Positions 1 through 6,801 are shown, counted from the stretch's first letter. The stretch: DNA of 7,340 nucleotides from an uncultured Oscillospiraceae bacterium (GCA_900550095.1 URRG01000109.1:1-7340); one strand, 5' to 3'. The notes: a model not told the origin generated them from the letters alone. Program-made: numbers and translations.

Positions 1-25
1 TGGGCAGCGCTCGGGGCGCTGCCCA
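1..25 (-). terminator. Probable intrinsic terminator hairpin of the ABC importer operon
   Basis: A perfect 10-bp inverted repeat (TGGGCAGCGC at 1-10 and GCGCTGCCCA at 16-25) encloses a 5-nt loop. It lies 84 bp past the stop codon of the last permease gene, where an operon terminator is expected. The U-run that would complete a minus-strand terminator would lie to the left of position 1 and cannot be seen. Bases 26-28 are AAA on the plus strand, so a matching TTT beyond the edge would lengthen the stem. The hairpin is seen directly; its role as a terminator is inferred. Confidence 0.65.
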
Positions 26-109
26 AATCGTGCTTTCATCCTGTTTTACGAAGCTTCATGAGGCCGGCGCTGCGCTTCTATCCAGTTTCTTGTTTCCGCA
101 CGGCTGCCT

Positions 110-1039
110 TCAGCCTTTGACGGAACCGATCATAAGGCCCTTTGTAAAATACTTCTGCATGAAGGGATAGATCAGGATGATCGGGATGGTCGTCACCATG
201 ACGGAGGCCATCTTCAGGCTTTCCGAGGGCGTCATCATGCCGGAATTGACCACCTTGACGCCGCCCTGGCTGCTGGTGGTAACGGTGGTGGAGGTCAGGA
301 TCTGCCGCAGCAAAAGCTGAAGCGTGGTGAGCTCGTCGTTCCTGGTGATAAAAATCAGGGCGTTATACCACTCGTTCCAGAAGCCCACGGCCGTATACAC
401 GATCATCGTGGCTATTACGGGCTTCGACAGAGGAAGAATGATGCGGAAATACACCTGAAAGTCGTTCGCCCCGTCCAGAATAGCGCTTTCCTCCAGGCTT
501 TCCGGCATGGACATGAAGAAGTTCCGAATGATGATCATGTTCCAGATGGAAATGGTGGAGGGAATGAACAGGGCCCAGAAGGTATCCAGCATCCCCAGGG
601 TCTTGACCATCAGATAGAACGGGATCAGGCCGCCGTTAAACAGCATGGGGATCACGGAGAAGACCGTCATGCCTTTCCGGTAGGGCAGATACCGCTTGGA
701 AAGGACATAAGCCCCCATAGTGGTGAAAAACAGGCTGTTCACCGTCCCCACCACCGTCAGCGCCGACGTTACGGCGAAAGAGGTGGTAAAACGGTCGCTG
801 GATGAGAAAAGATAATCGTATGCAAAGAACGTGAATTCATCCGGCCACATTTTGAAGCCGTCCACCGCGATCTCCGACTCCGGGGTCAGGGAGCCCACCA
901 GCATAAGCCAGAAGGGCGCCAGAAATATGAGAGCCAGCAGGATCAGGGCGGAGTAGATGAGAATACGGAACACCAGCTTGGACTGGTTCGCATGGAACGT
1001 TCGCCTTTTTCTGCGGGGAGCCGCCGCGCCGGTCACCAT
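110..1039 (-). CDS. CUT1-type carbohydrate ABC transporter permease, YtcP/LplC-like
   Basis: This 309-residue integral membrane protein is the second permease of a binding-protein-dependent sugar importer. It has about six membrane segments (roughly 24-48, 85-110, 122-146, 152-171, 205-228 and 277-296) after a short basic N-terminus. The cytoplasmic EAA loop that docks on the ATPase is clear: E184, A186, G190 and the LP pair at 202-203. The C-terminus ends in KGLMIGSVKG, a conserved tail type in LplC/YtcP permeases. The ATG at 1039 overlaps the end of the upstream permease by 7 nt and follows a strong GGAGGTGA site, indicating translational coupling. Length is normal for the family. The transported sugar cannot be deduced; oligosaccharides, uronide oligomers and related glycans are typical of the family. 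Confidence 0.93.
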   Translation of the reverse strand: MVTGAAAPRRKRRTFHANQSKLVFRILIYSALILLALIFLAPFWLMLVGSLTPESEIAVDGFKMWPDEFTFFAYDYLFSSSDRFTTSFAVTSALTVVGTVNSLFFTTMGAYVLSKRYLPYRKGMTVFSVIPMLFNGGLIPFYLMVKTLGMLDTFWALFIPSTISIWNMIIIRNFFMSMPESLEESAILDGANDFQVYFRIILPLSKPVIATMIVYTAVGFWNEWYNALIFITRNDELTTLQLLLRQILTSTTVTTSSQGGVKVVNSGMMTPSESLKMASVMVTTIPIILIYPFMQKYFTKGLMIGSVKG

Positions 1040-1983
1040 ATCCCCTCACCTCCCATTCGTTTAGCCGCCAGATTGGAGCCCACGATCAGCAGGAAGCCGA
1101 TAACGGACTGGAACAGGCCCATGGCCGTGCCGATGCTGAACTGGCCGGACTGCAGCCCCTTTCTGTAAATATAGAAATCGAGCACGTCCGTCGTCTCGTG
1201 GAGCGGGGCATTCTGGCCGATGAGGGCGAAAATCTGGCCGAAATCGCCGTTCATCATGCTGCCGAGGCTGAGGATCAGAAGGATCGAGGCCGTGGGCAGC
1301 AGACAGGGTAATGTAATGTGCAGCATCTGCTTCCAGCGGGAAGCGCCGTCGATCACGGCCGCCTCGTACAGGGCGGTGTCGATGCCGGCTATAGCCGCCA
1401 GATAGAGGATGGAGTTATAGCCGATGGACTTCCACACGCTGGTGCCCACCAGGAAGGACCGCCAATATTCACTGCTGGTATACCACTGCACCGGCTCCAT
1501 GCCGAAGGATTTCAGAACACCGTTCACAATGCCGAAATTGTAATTCAGCAGGGTATACATGATGCCGCTGACCACGATCCAGGAAACGAAGTACGGCAAA
1601 TAAGAAATCGTCTGAAAGGTGCGTTTGAATACCTGTTTCTGTACCTCATTGAGAAGCAAAGCCAGTATGATGGGAGCAGGGAATCCGAATACCAGCTTCA
1701 GAATATTGATCCAAACGGTGTTGAACACCAGCCGCCCGAAGTCCGGGGCGGTGAACATCAGCCTGAAGTTTTCCCAGCCCACAAAGGGGCTTTCCATAAT
1801 GGGCACCCAGGGCTGATACTCTGTAAACGCAATATAAATGCCGGTCATCGGCAGATAGTTGAATAGTAACAGACAGATGATAACGGGCAAGAACATGACG
1901 TACAGCATCCAATACCGCCGGATATTCCTGATAAAACCGCGTTTTTTCGGAGCTATCTGTCCCTCATACGCTTTCGCCTTCAT
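1033..1983 (-). CDS. CUT1-type carbohydrate ABC transporter permease, LplB-like
   Basis: This 316-residue membrane protein is the first permease of the importer and should pair with the product of the next gene. A basic N-terminus (KKRGFIRNIRRYW) precedes a first helix at about 25-45. Further helices lie near 86-111, 126-147, 185-205, 228-245 and 285-305. The EAA loop is well kept: E207-A208-A209, G213 and LP at 225-226. The motif FNYLPMTGIYIAF near 41-53 is typical of LplB-type permeases. The ATG at 1983 lies 6 nt past the stop of the solute-binding protein gene. Its ribosome binding site (GGGAGGT) is embedded in the last codons of that gene, 12 nt before the start, so translation is probably coupled. 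No ATPase gene lies beside it. Confidence 0.94.
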   Translation of the reverse strand: MKAKAYEGQIAPKKRGFIRNIRRYWMLYVMFLPVIICLLLFNYLPMTGIYIAFTEYQPWVPIMESPFVGWENFRLMFTAPDFGRLVFNTVWINILKLVFGFPAPIILALLLNEVQKQVFKRTFQTISYLPYFVSWIVVSGIMYTLLNYNFGIVNGVLKSFGMEPVQWYTSSEYWRSFLVGTSVWKSIGYNSILYLAAIAGIDTALYEAAVIDGASRWKQMLHITLPCLLPTASILLILSLGSMMNGDFGQIFALIGQNAPLHETTDVLDFYIYRKGLQSGQFSIGTAMGLFQSVIGFLLIVGSNLAAKRMGGEGIW

Positions 1984-1989
1984 GAGTTT

Positions 1990-3564
1990 TTAAGACCTCC
2001 CAATACTCTTCTTCCACTCTCTGTACTGTTCACGGATGGGGTCATACGCCACCTTGACGCTGGCCTCATACTCATCCACAACCGTCTGCCAATCGCTCAG
2101 CGGGCGGGAGCCGCAGGCAATGTTATAGATTTCGGTCCAGATATCCGTGGCGTTGTAGTTGCCGATATCCGTCCAGTCAATGACGAAATTGCCCTTGGGA
2201 TCCTTGAAGGGATGAGTATAGGAGGGCAGGCTGCGGTAGTAATCCTGCAGGGCCTCCGTGTCGTAATACAGGGTCTGCTTGTCGACCATGAGATCCTCGA
2301 ACTCCAGCGGGGCAAAAATATCCTCATAGCCGCGCTTGCTGTCGTCGCCGCCGGCGCTGTCAGGAGAGCGCCATCTTCCGTCTTCCTCGATCACATAGTG
2401 GGTGTTCTCAACGCCGTATTTGCCCAGCTTGTAATTTTCCTGGTCGGAAACCAGCCAATCAAAGTATTTCACAACAAGCTCCGGATGCTCGGACATAGTG
2501 GTCACATAGGCCACGTTGCGCACACCTGTGGTTGCCTGCAGGGCCGCCTCGCCCATGGGTCCGCTCAGGACCGGCAGGACTTCCAGCTCGGCGTCGGGAT
2601 CCTCCGCCTGGAGCAGCGGAATATATTTATTGATCTGCGTGGGATCGCAGAAATAGATCCCCAGACGTCCGGAATACAGCATGCTTTCATAGTTGGTTTC
2701 TTCCGTCACAAGGAAATCGGGGTCAAACCAGCCGTTGTCCAGCCAGCGGTTGTACATCTCAAGGAATTTCACATAGTCGGGGTGCTCATAGGCCTGGATA
2801 AACTCGCCGTCGGGGGATTCCGTCTCCCAACCGTTTTCAGCGGTGATGCCGCCGGTCACGGCAGACGCCATGGAAGGCTCGATATACCAGGGCTTTCCGC
2901 CTGCGGGCATAACGCCGTCCCGCTTTTTGAAGGCCTCCATGGCCTCTTCCAGGTCCTCGAGGGTCTCGGGCATATCCAGCCCGGCCTCGTCCAGCCAGTC
3001 CTTGCGGATGACCGCGCCGGTCCAGTAGGTGCGGTTATAGGAAGGGATGGCGTAGATTTCGCCGTCGCCCTGGGTCACCTCCGCCCAGGTGCCGTCCGGG
3101 ATCATTTCTTTCAGATGAGAGCCGTATTCGTCCACCAGATCGGTGATGGGGCGGACCAGCCCGCCCTTCTGGATATCGCCGCCCAGATCGTCGGCGTCGC
3201 CGATGAAGCCGTCCAGCTGGTCCCCGCCGGCCAAAAGGGTGTTTTTCTTTTCCTCAAAGCTGTCGCGGGGGATGATGACCCAGTCCAGGTCTATGTAAAG
3301 GCCGTCCTCCGCCATCTTCTTTTCCAGCTCCGTTTCCACAAGCGTGATGTTGTCGCTGGTGGAGGTAGAGGTCTGGAAGGGATAAAACATAACGAGCTTC
3401 TGAGGCTCCGTGGAAGTCCCTTCACTGGAATTCGAGGCCGTGCCCGCTCCGGAACCCCCTCCCTGGCTGCTGCACCCGCTCAGCGGAACGCTGCAGAACA
3501 AAGCCGCTGCCAGCATGAAAGCCGACGCTTTCTTCCATTTACGTCCTGGTTGTACTACTGACAT
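1990..3564 (-). CDS. Lipoprotein extracellular solute-binding protein of a CUT1 ABC importer (LipO/YtcQ-like)
   Basis: This 524-residue protein captures the substrate outside the membrane and delivers it to the two permeases encoded just downstream. It starts with a basic n-region and a hydrophobic stretch (13-30), then the lipobox LSGC with the lipidated cysteine at 31. A Gly/Ser/Thr-rich linker (32-54) leads into the mature domain. The fold matches the large solute-binding family: YAIP at 171-174 and IRKDWLDEAGL at 186-196 are the usual core motifs, and the length (about 500-550 residues) fits LipO/YtcQ proteins. The ATG at 3564 is preceded by AAGGAGG with 9-nt spacing. Another ATG 4 nt upstream is out of frame. 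This is the first gene after the predicted promoter and operators. The ligand is unknown; many aromatic residues (W181, W190 and others) suggest a sugar or oligosaccharide. Confidence 0.94.
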   Translation of the reverse strand: MSVVQPGRKWKKASAFMLAAALFCSVPLSGCSSQGGGSGAGTASNSSEGTSTEPQKLVMFYPFQTSTSTSDNITLVETELEKKMAEDGLYIDLDWVIIPRDSFEEKKNTLLAGGDQLDGFIGDADDLGGDIQKGGLVRPITDLVDEYGSHLKEMIPDGTWAEVTQGDGEIYAIPSYNRTYWTGAVIRKDWLDEAGLDMPETLEDLEEAMEAFKKRDGVMPAGGKPWYIEPSMASAVTGGITAENGWETESPDGEFIQAYEHPDYVKFLEMYNRWLDNGWFDPDFLVTEETNYESMLYSGRLGIYFCDPTQINKYIPLLQAEDPDAELEVLPVLSGPMGEAALQATTGVRNVAYVTTMSEHPELVVKYFDWLVSDQENYKLGKYGVENTHYVIEEDGRWRSPDSAGGDDSKRGYEDIFAPLEFEDLMVDKQTLYYDTEALQDYYRSLPSYTHPFKDPKGNFVIDWTDIGNYNATDIWTEIYNIACGSRPLSDWQTVVDEYEASVKVAYDPIREQYREWKKSIGRS

Positions 3565-3601
3565 ACATGTGCTCCTCCTTCAAAATATAAATTTCTGTTT
3601 A

Positions 3602-3615
3602 AGTAAACGTTTACT
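3602..3615. promoter_or_regulatory. LacI-family operator, perfect palindrome (site 1)
   Basis: AGTAAACGTTTACT is a perfect 14-bp palindrome with the central CG step typical of LacI/GalR-family operators. It lies in the 5' leader of the solute-binding protein gene, about 35-48 nt past the predicted transcription start. It matches the CcpA cre consensus (TGWAARCGYTWNCA) at 12 of 14 positions, differing only at the two outermost bases. CcpA or a pathway-specific LacI-type repressor could therefore bind. No regulator gene lies in the window. Confidence 0.8.
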
Positions 3616-3632
3616 CACAGCCGATACATTTG

Positions 3633-3646
3633 AGTAAACGTTTTAC
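3633..3646. promoter_or_regulatory. LacI-family operator, imperfect copy (site 2)
   Basis: AGTAAACGTTTTAC shares its first 11 bases with site 1 and keeps the central CG, but the right half carries an extra T. The repeat distance to site 1 is exactly 31 bp, close to three helical turns. It begins only a few bases past the predicted transcription start, so a bound repressor would block initiation directly. Confidence 0.72.
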
Positions 3647-3656
3647 CTTTGATATG

Positions 3657-3685
3657 AATATAGCATATCCTATACAAACTGTCAA
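3657..3685 (-). promoter_or_regulatory. Sigma-A promoter for the ABC importer operon
   Basis: On the minus strand there is a perfect -35 box TTGACA (3680-3685), a 17-bp spacer and a -10 box TATATT (3657-3662) preceded by TGC, which makes it an extended -10. The expected start of transcription is near 3650, giving a leader of about 85 nt before the ATG at 3564. Upstream of the -35, A-tracts at 3689-3693 and 3699-3704 are centred about 10.5 bp apart and resemble an UP element. The two LacI-type operators follow immediately downstream, so the promoter is strong but probably repressed without inducer. Confidence 0.82.
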
Positions 3686-3731
3686 TATAAAAATTCACAA
3701 AAAATCAGAAATTGTAAGGATTTACGATCTG

Positions 3732-3794
3732 GAATAAAATGCCGTCGGGGCAGAATCCAGGGCCGGATCCCGTCCGAACAGCGTCCGGCCCCGA
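3732..3794 (-). terminator. Probable intrinsic terminator after the ribokinase-like gene
   Basis: Downstream of the kinase stop codon, the minus strand can form a stem between TCGGGGC (plus-strand positions 3788-3794) and GCCCCGA (3745-3751), followed by a T-rich stretch ATTTTATT (3733-3740). An alternative inner stem of 8 bp pairs 3760-3767 with 3784-3791 and shares bases with the outer stem. The loops are long and the T-run is interrupted, so termination may be incomplete. The position between two transcription units fits. Confidence 0.55.
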
Positions 3795-3818
3795 AACTTC
3801 GTTTCTCATTTCGCTTTT

Positions 3819-4712
3819 TTATCTCAGCGTAAGCCGCGCCTTCTCCACCTCTTCCGCGGAGGGGATGGACGGCCCCGCCCCTTTGCGGGAAACCGCCAGG
3901 GAGGACGCCACGGAGGCCAGGCGCAGCGCCTCCCGGGGGTCTTTTCCCGCGGCGCGGGAAGCCAGGAAGTACCCCGTAAAGGTGTCCCCCGCTCCGGTGG
4001 TGTCCACTACGGGAACGTCATATACGCCGTGGCGGCAGCGCGCCAGGCCGTCGTCATAGACCGCTCCGTCCCCTCCCAGGGTGAGCACTGCGGCGGAATG
4101 GGGATACCGTTCACGGAGGGCGTCCAAAACTGCCTCCGGAGCCGTTTCCCCCGTCAAAGCCCTGCCCTCTATCTCGTTCAGAATGAAGCAGGAGATCTTT
4201 TCCATATCGATTTCCTGCAGGCGTTCGTTGACGGGGGAGGGGTTCAGCGCGATCTCCATGCCTTTTTCAAATGCCCTATCCACGATCTCCCCCACTTTGT
4301 TCGTCTCGTTCTGGAGAAGCAGGATATCCCCCTTCCCGAACCCTGCCAGGACCTCCCCGATCATCTCGTCGGTAACGCACTGATTGGCCCCGCCGTAAAG
4401 AAGGATGCAGTTCTGGCCGCGGCGGTCCACTTGAATGACCGCGTGGCCGCTCACCTCGGAAACCCTGCGGACATACTCTGTCCGGACGCCGCTTTCCCTG
4501 AGGAGGCGGAGAAGGCATTCCCCGTCCTGCCCTATGCAGCCCGCGTGATACACCTCCGCGCCCGCCTTCGCCAAAGCGATGGACTGGTTCAGCCCCTTGC
4601 CGCCGCAGAATGTTTCCAGCCCGCAGGAAGAAAGGGTCTCCCCCGCCTGCACAAAATGATCCACCGAATAGAAGGAATCCAGATTTAAAGAACCGAAATT
4701 CAATACTCGCAT
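3819..4712 (-). CDS. PfkB-family carbohydrate kinase, ribokinase-like
   Basis: This 297-residue cytoplasmic kinase transfers phosphate from ATP to a hydroxymethyl group of a sugar or nucleoside. The substrate motif GGKGLNQ (37-43) matches ribokinase GGKGANQ. NPSP (157-160), the NEIE motif (179-182, the NxxE metal site), TLGGDGA (211-217) and the C-terminal signature DTTGAGDTF (237-245) with catalytic base D243 are all present. The length is close to RbsK (about 305). The ATG at 4712 follows GGAGGAGG with a rather long 12-nt gap; no better in-frame start is visible. It is the last gene of the upstream block, 99 bp after the EamA gene. Ribose is the first guess, but the L41 replacement of the usual Ala in GGKGAN and the divergent middle region leave another pentose or a ribonucleoside possible. 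Confidence 0.9.
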   Translation of the reverse strand: MRVLNFGSLNLDSFYSVDHFVQAGETLSSCGLETFCGGKGLNQSIALAKAGAEVYHAGCIGQDGECLLRLLRESGVRTEYVRRVSEVSGHAVIQVDRRGQNCILLYGGANQCVTDEMIGEVLAGFGKGDILLLQNETNKVGEIVDRAFEKGMEIALNPSPVNERLQEIDMEKISCFILNEIEGRALTGETAPEAVLDALRERYPHSAAVLTLGGDGAVYDDGLARCRHGVYDVPVVDTTGAGDTFTGYFLASRAAGKDPREALRLASVASSLAVSRKGAGPSIPSAEEVEKARLTLR

Positions 4713-4811
4713 ACTTGAATACAGCCTCCTCCAAATTATATGAAAACAAAAGCGCCGGAAACGGGCCGGAACAGGCGGAAACGCCTCCGTCCGCCGCCGG
4801 GGGGAAGAGCC
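4713..4811. other. Short intergenic gap with weak hairpin and GGAA-type repeats
   Basis: This 99-bp gap separates the EamA gene from the ribokinase-like gene. It contains a small hairpin (AGGCG at 4773-4777 and CGCCT at 4782-4786, 4-nt loop) and three imperfect CGGAA-containing units between 4755 and 4785. On the minus strand a T-rich stretch (TTTTGTTTT, 4742-4751) follows, so weak termination is possible. A perfect TATAAT (4735-4740, minus) is present, but it lacks a -35 box and would place the start inside the ribosome binding site. I see no LacI-type operator here. Read-through from the upstream genes is the simplest view. Confidence 0.45.
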
Positions 4812-5762
4812 TCAGGGCCCCTCCCTACGGGCGGTTTTGCGTCGGGATTTCCGGCCCCTGAAGCCCCAAAAACCGGAAGGGCCTGAAGAAGCGTTCTGCA
4901 CGGCCACCCCCGCCAAAATCACCGCCAGCCCCAGAACATTGGCCCACGTGACCTCTCCCCCTGCAAACACGGCCAGAAACGCCAGCGTCACAAAGGGCGT
5001 GATAAAGGACATACTGGCCGCAAAGGACGCGCTGGAAGACTTCAGGAGCCGGAACCAGAGGAAATAATTCACCCCGAAATTCATGATCCCGTTCCAGAGG
5101 ATAGCCCCGAGGGCGGGAAGCGGCGGCGCGGCAAATCGGGAAAACAGGACCAGCAGAACGCAGGAAAGGAAAAAGCCCACGCCCGCAAATACAAAATTCC
5201 CCGCCACGATCTCCACCGCGCCGCGCTTCCCCAGGGTGGAAAACAAAGCCCAGGAAAGGGAGGCGGCGGCCGCGCACAAGAGACCGGGCAGGTTGTCCAG
5301 CCGGAGCCTTGTAAGATCCCCTCCCGTAACGATCACCACCATCCCGATAAAGCCCAGCGCGGCTGAAACCGCCTTGCCCGCCGTCATCCTCTCCCCGTTT
5401 ATGGGCACGGCCAGAAGCGTGATCCACACGGGAAACATGTAGTTGATGCAGGAAGCATCCACCGGGTCGATCAGGCTGAGGGAAAAGGAATACAGGAAAT
5501 AGTATAAAAACGAAAGGGCGCCCAATAGAAGGAGCCATCCCCAGCCCCGGGGCCCGATCCCCTTCAGGCAGGAAAGCCTCTTTCCCGCCGCGGCCCATGC
5601 AAACAGGGCCAGAAAAGCGGCGCCGAAGAGATAAAACTGCATCTGGAACACATCCAGGGACGTAAGCGCCAGCCGGCTGACGGCAGCGAAGGAACCCCAG
5701 ATGAGAATCAAAAGCAGCGCCTGCCCATAGGGCTTCCCGCCCCCTTTCGCCGGGTTACCCAT
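4812..5762 (-). CDS. EamA/DMT-superfamily membrane transporter
   Basis: This 316-residue protein has ten predicted membrane helices in two EamA repeats (about 12-150 and 158-291). The conserved GE after helix 4 (G123-E124) recurs in the second half as GGE (268-270), as expected for the duplicated EamA fold. The family moves small metabolites such as amino acids, nucleosides or sugars, often outward. A basic tail (GRKSRRKTARRE) follows helix 10 and fits a cytoplasmic C-terminus. The ATG at 5762 overlaps the amidohydrolase stop by 8 nt. Its ribosome binding site is poor, so it probably depends on coupling. An alternative ATG at 5777 has a weak GGAAG site and adds five residues. The frame stays open further upstream to 5972, but that part only shadows the amidohydrolase gene and should not be included. 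Confidence 0.88.
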   Translation of the reverse strand: MGNPAKGGGKPYGQALLLILIWGSFAAVSRLALTSLDVFQMQFYLFGAAFLALFAWAAAGKRLSCLKGIGPRGWGWLLLLGALSFLYYFLYSFSLSLIDPVDASCINYMFPVWITLLAVPINGERMTAGKAVSAALGFIGMVVIVTGGDLTRLRLDNLPGLLCAAAASLSWALFSTLGKRGAVEIVAGNFVFAGVGFFLSCVLLVLFSRFAAPPLPALGAILWNGIMNFGVNYFLWFRLLKSSSASFAASMSFITPFVTLAFLAVFAGGEVTWANVLGLAVILAGVAVQNASSGPSGFWGFRGRKSRRKTARREGP

Positions 5763-6801
5763 GGAGCTCGAGCTCATGCAGCACATCTTCCAGACGGGCC
5801 GCGTCCGCTTCGTCCGCGCCGAAGCGCTCCGGCGCCGCCAGAAGCTCCCGGCAATATTCCGCAAGAAGCCCTTCGTCCCGCTCCCGGGGGCGTTCCCCGG
5901 CCAGGCGTTCGAAATTCCCGTGATAGATCTTTTCCAGCGCCTCCTGCGGCAGGCCGATCCCCCGCATCTCATGGTCCCAAACGGGGAACTCCCCCTCCGT
6001 CTGCAGAAAGGAATGGATCATGCGGTTGATTTCGTTTTTATCGTATATTTCCCCCGGAGCCTCCGTATCCCAGTTGTCCGTGCCGAAAATAAGCCTGTCC
6101 TGATAGCGGAGAAAGAATTCCCGGCTCCTTTTCGGATCTCTGGAAAAGTTTTCATACATTTCCGTGCCGGGGCAGATATCGAAGCATACGCTGGGGTGGC
6201 GGTCCAGAAAATCCGCGGCGTTCTCCAGCCGGTGGGAATGAAAGAAGAAATGCGCCAGAATCAGCTTGAGGGCCGGATGCCTGGCGGCGATATCCTCCAC
6301 CTGGGCGAAAAGCTCCTCTAAAGACGGGTATTCCCCGCCCGCATACGTCCATCCGTTTTCCACGGCAAAGGCGGGGGCCTTTTCCGGCGCCCAAAACTCC
6401 GGGGGATCCCCCACATGGGCCAGGATGGGAAGCCCTTTTTCCTCTGCAAAGGCATAGAGCTCCTCATAGTAAGAGGAATTCAGCGGGCGGCCTATGGAAC
6501 GGTATACATCGGGTTTCCCCTCGATCATCTTGAATCCGTCCGCTCCCATACGAAAAAGCCTCTCGCACTGGCTGCGGAAATCCCCTTCAGCGTGGTTCAT
6601 GCTTCCGAAGGCGTAGCATCCCTCATACCGCTTCACCGCCAGGCACTGGGCGTCCTGCGCCGCGCCGCCCCAGGCGGAAGCCCCAAGGGCGTTGAACCCC
6701 ACATAACCGTATTCCCGTTCGGTTTTCAGCAGCTTCGCCGCGCCCGAGGCCCCCTCCATCACATGGGTATGCGCGTCGAAGATTTTCCCTTTATACGGCA
6801 T
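5755..6801 (-). CDS. Amidohydrolase family protein (Amidohydro_2-type TIM-barrel metal hydrolase)
   Basis: This 348-residue protein looks like a cytoplasmic metal-dependent hydrolase of the Amidohydro_2 group, which includes sugar lactonases and decarboxylases. It opens with the metal-binding motif DAHTH (H11, H13). Further candidate ligands are K91 in GFKMIEG, H129 in LAHVGDP, H184 in LAHFFFHSH and the catalytic aspartate D242 in FGTDNW. The domain ends with GNFERL (295-300), followed by a charged tail of about 48 residues not needed for the barrel. The ATG at 6801 overlaps the upstream kinase by 11 nt and has a purine-rich site (AGAGGA) 10 nt or so before it. The substrate is unknown. A neighbouring pair of PfkB kinases makes a lactone, ester or amide of a sugar-like compound plausible, but that is inference. 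Confidence 0.86.
   Translation of the reverse strand: MPYKGKIFDAHTHVMEGASGAAKLLKTEREYGYVGFNALGASAWGGAAQDAQCLAVKRYEGCYAFGSMNHAEGDFRSQCERLFRMGADGFKMIEGKPDVYRSIGRPLNSSYYEELYAFAEEKGLPILAHVGDPPEFWAPEKAPAFAVENGWTYAGGEYPSLEELFAQVEDIAARHPALKLILAHFFFHSHRLENAADFLDRHPSVCFDICPGTEMYENFSRDPKRSREFFLRYQDRLIFGTDNWDTEAPGEIYDKNEINRMIHSFLQTEGEFPVWDHEMRGIGLPQEALEKIYHGNFERLAGERPRERDEGLLAEYCRELLAAPERFGADEADAARLEDVLHELELHG

Noticed and set aside
50..57. GAAGCTTC palindrome downstream of the last permease gene
   Set aside because: An eight-base palindrome is common by chance and there is no T-run or loop to make it a terminator.
2212..3561. A 449-codon open frame on the plus strand opposite the solute-binding protein gene
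   Set aside because: It mirrors the real gene, has no recognisable domain and no ribosome binding site, and is explained by GC-rich third positions of the minus-strand gene.
3651..3669. GATAT/ATATC inverted repeat around the -10 box
   Set aside because: It is only five bases per arm in very AT-rich DNA and overlaps the promoter element itself, so chance is sufficient.
4029..4688. A 219-codon open frame on the plus strand opposite the ribokinase-like gene
   Set aside because: It lies wholly antisense to a kinase whose catalytic motifs are all intact; its translation shows no family features.
4735..4740. Perfect TATAAT upstream of the ribokinase-like gene
   Set aside because: No -35 box lies at 16-18 bp, and a start 6-7 bp downstream would fall inside the GGAGGAGG ribosome binding site.
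5763..5972. N-terminal extension of the EamA transporter by 70 residues
   Set aside because: The added part is Arg- and Ser-rich, lies inside the amidohydrolase gene in another frame and precedes the first helix with no known domain. A start at 5762 or 5777 fits the family length.
5761..6321. A 186-codon open frame on the plus strand opposite the amidohydrolase
   Set aside because: It is antisense to a gene with a complete metal-binding motif set, and nothing suggests independent expression.
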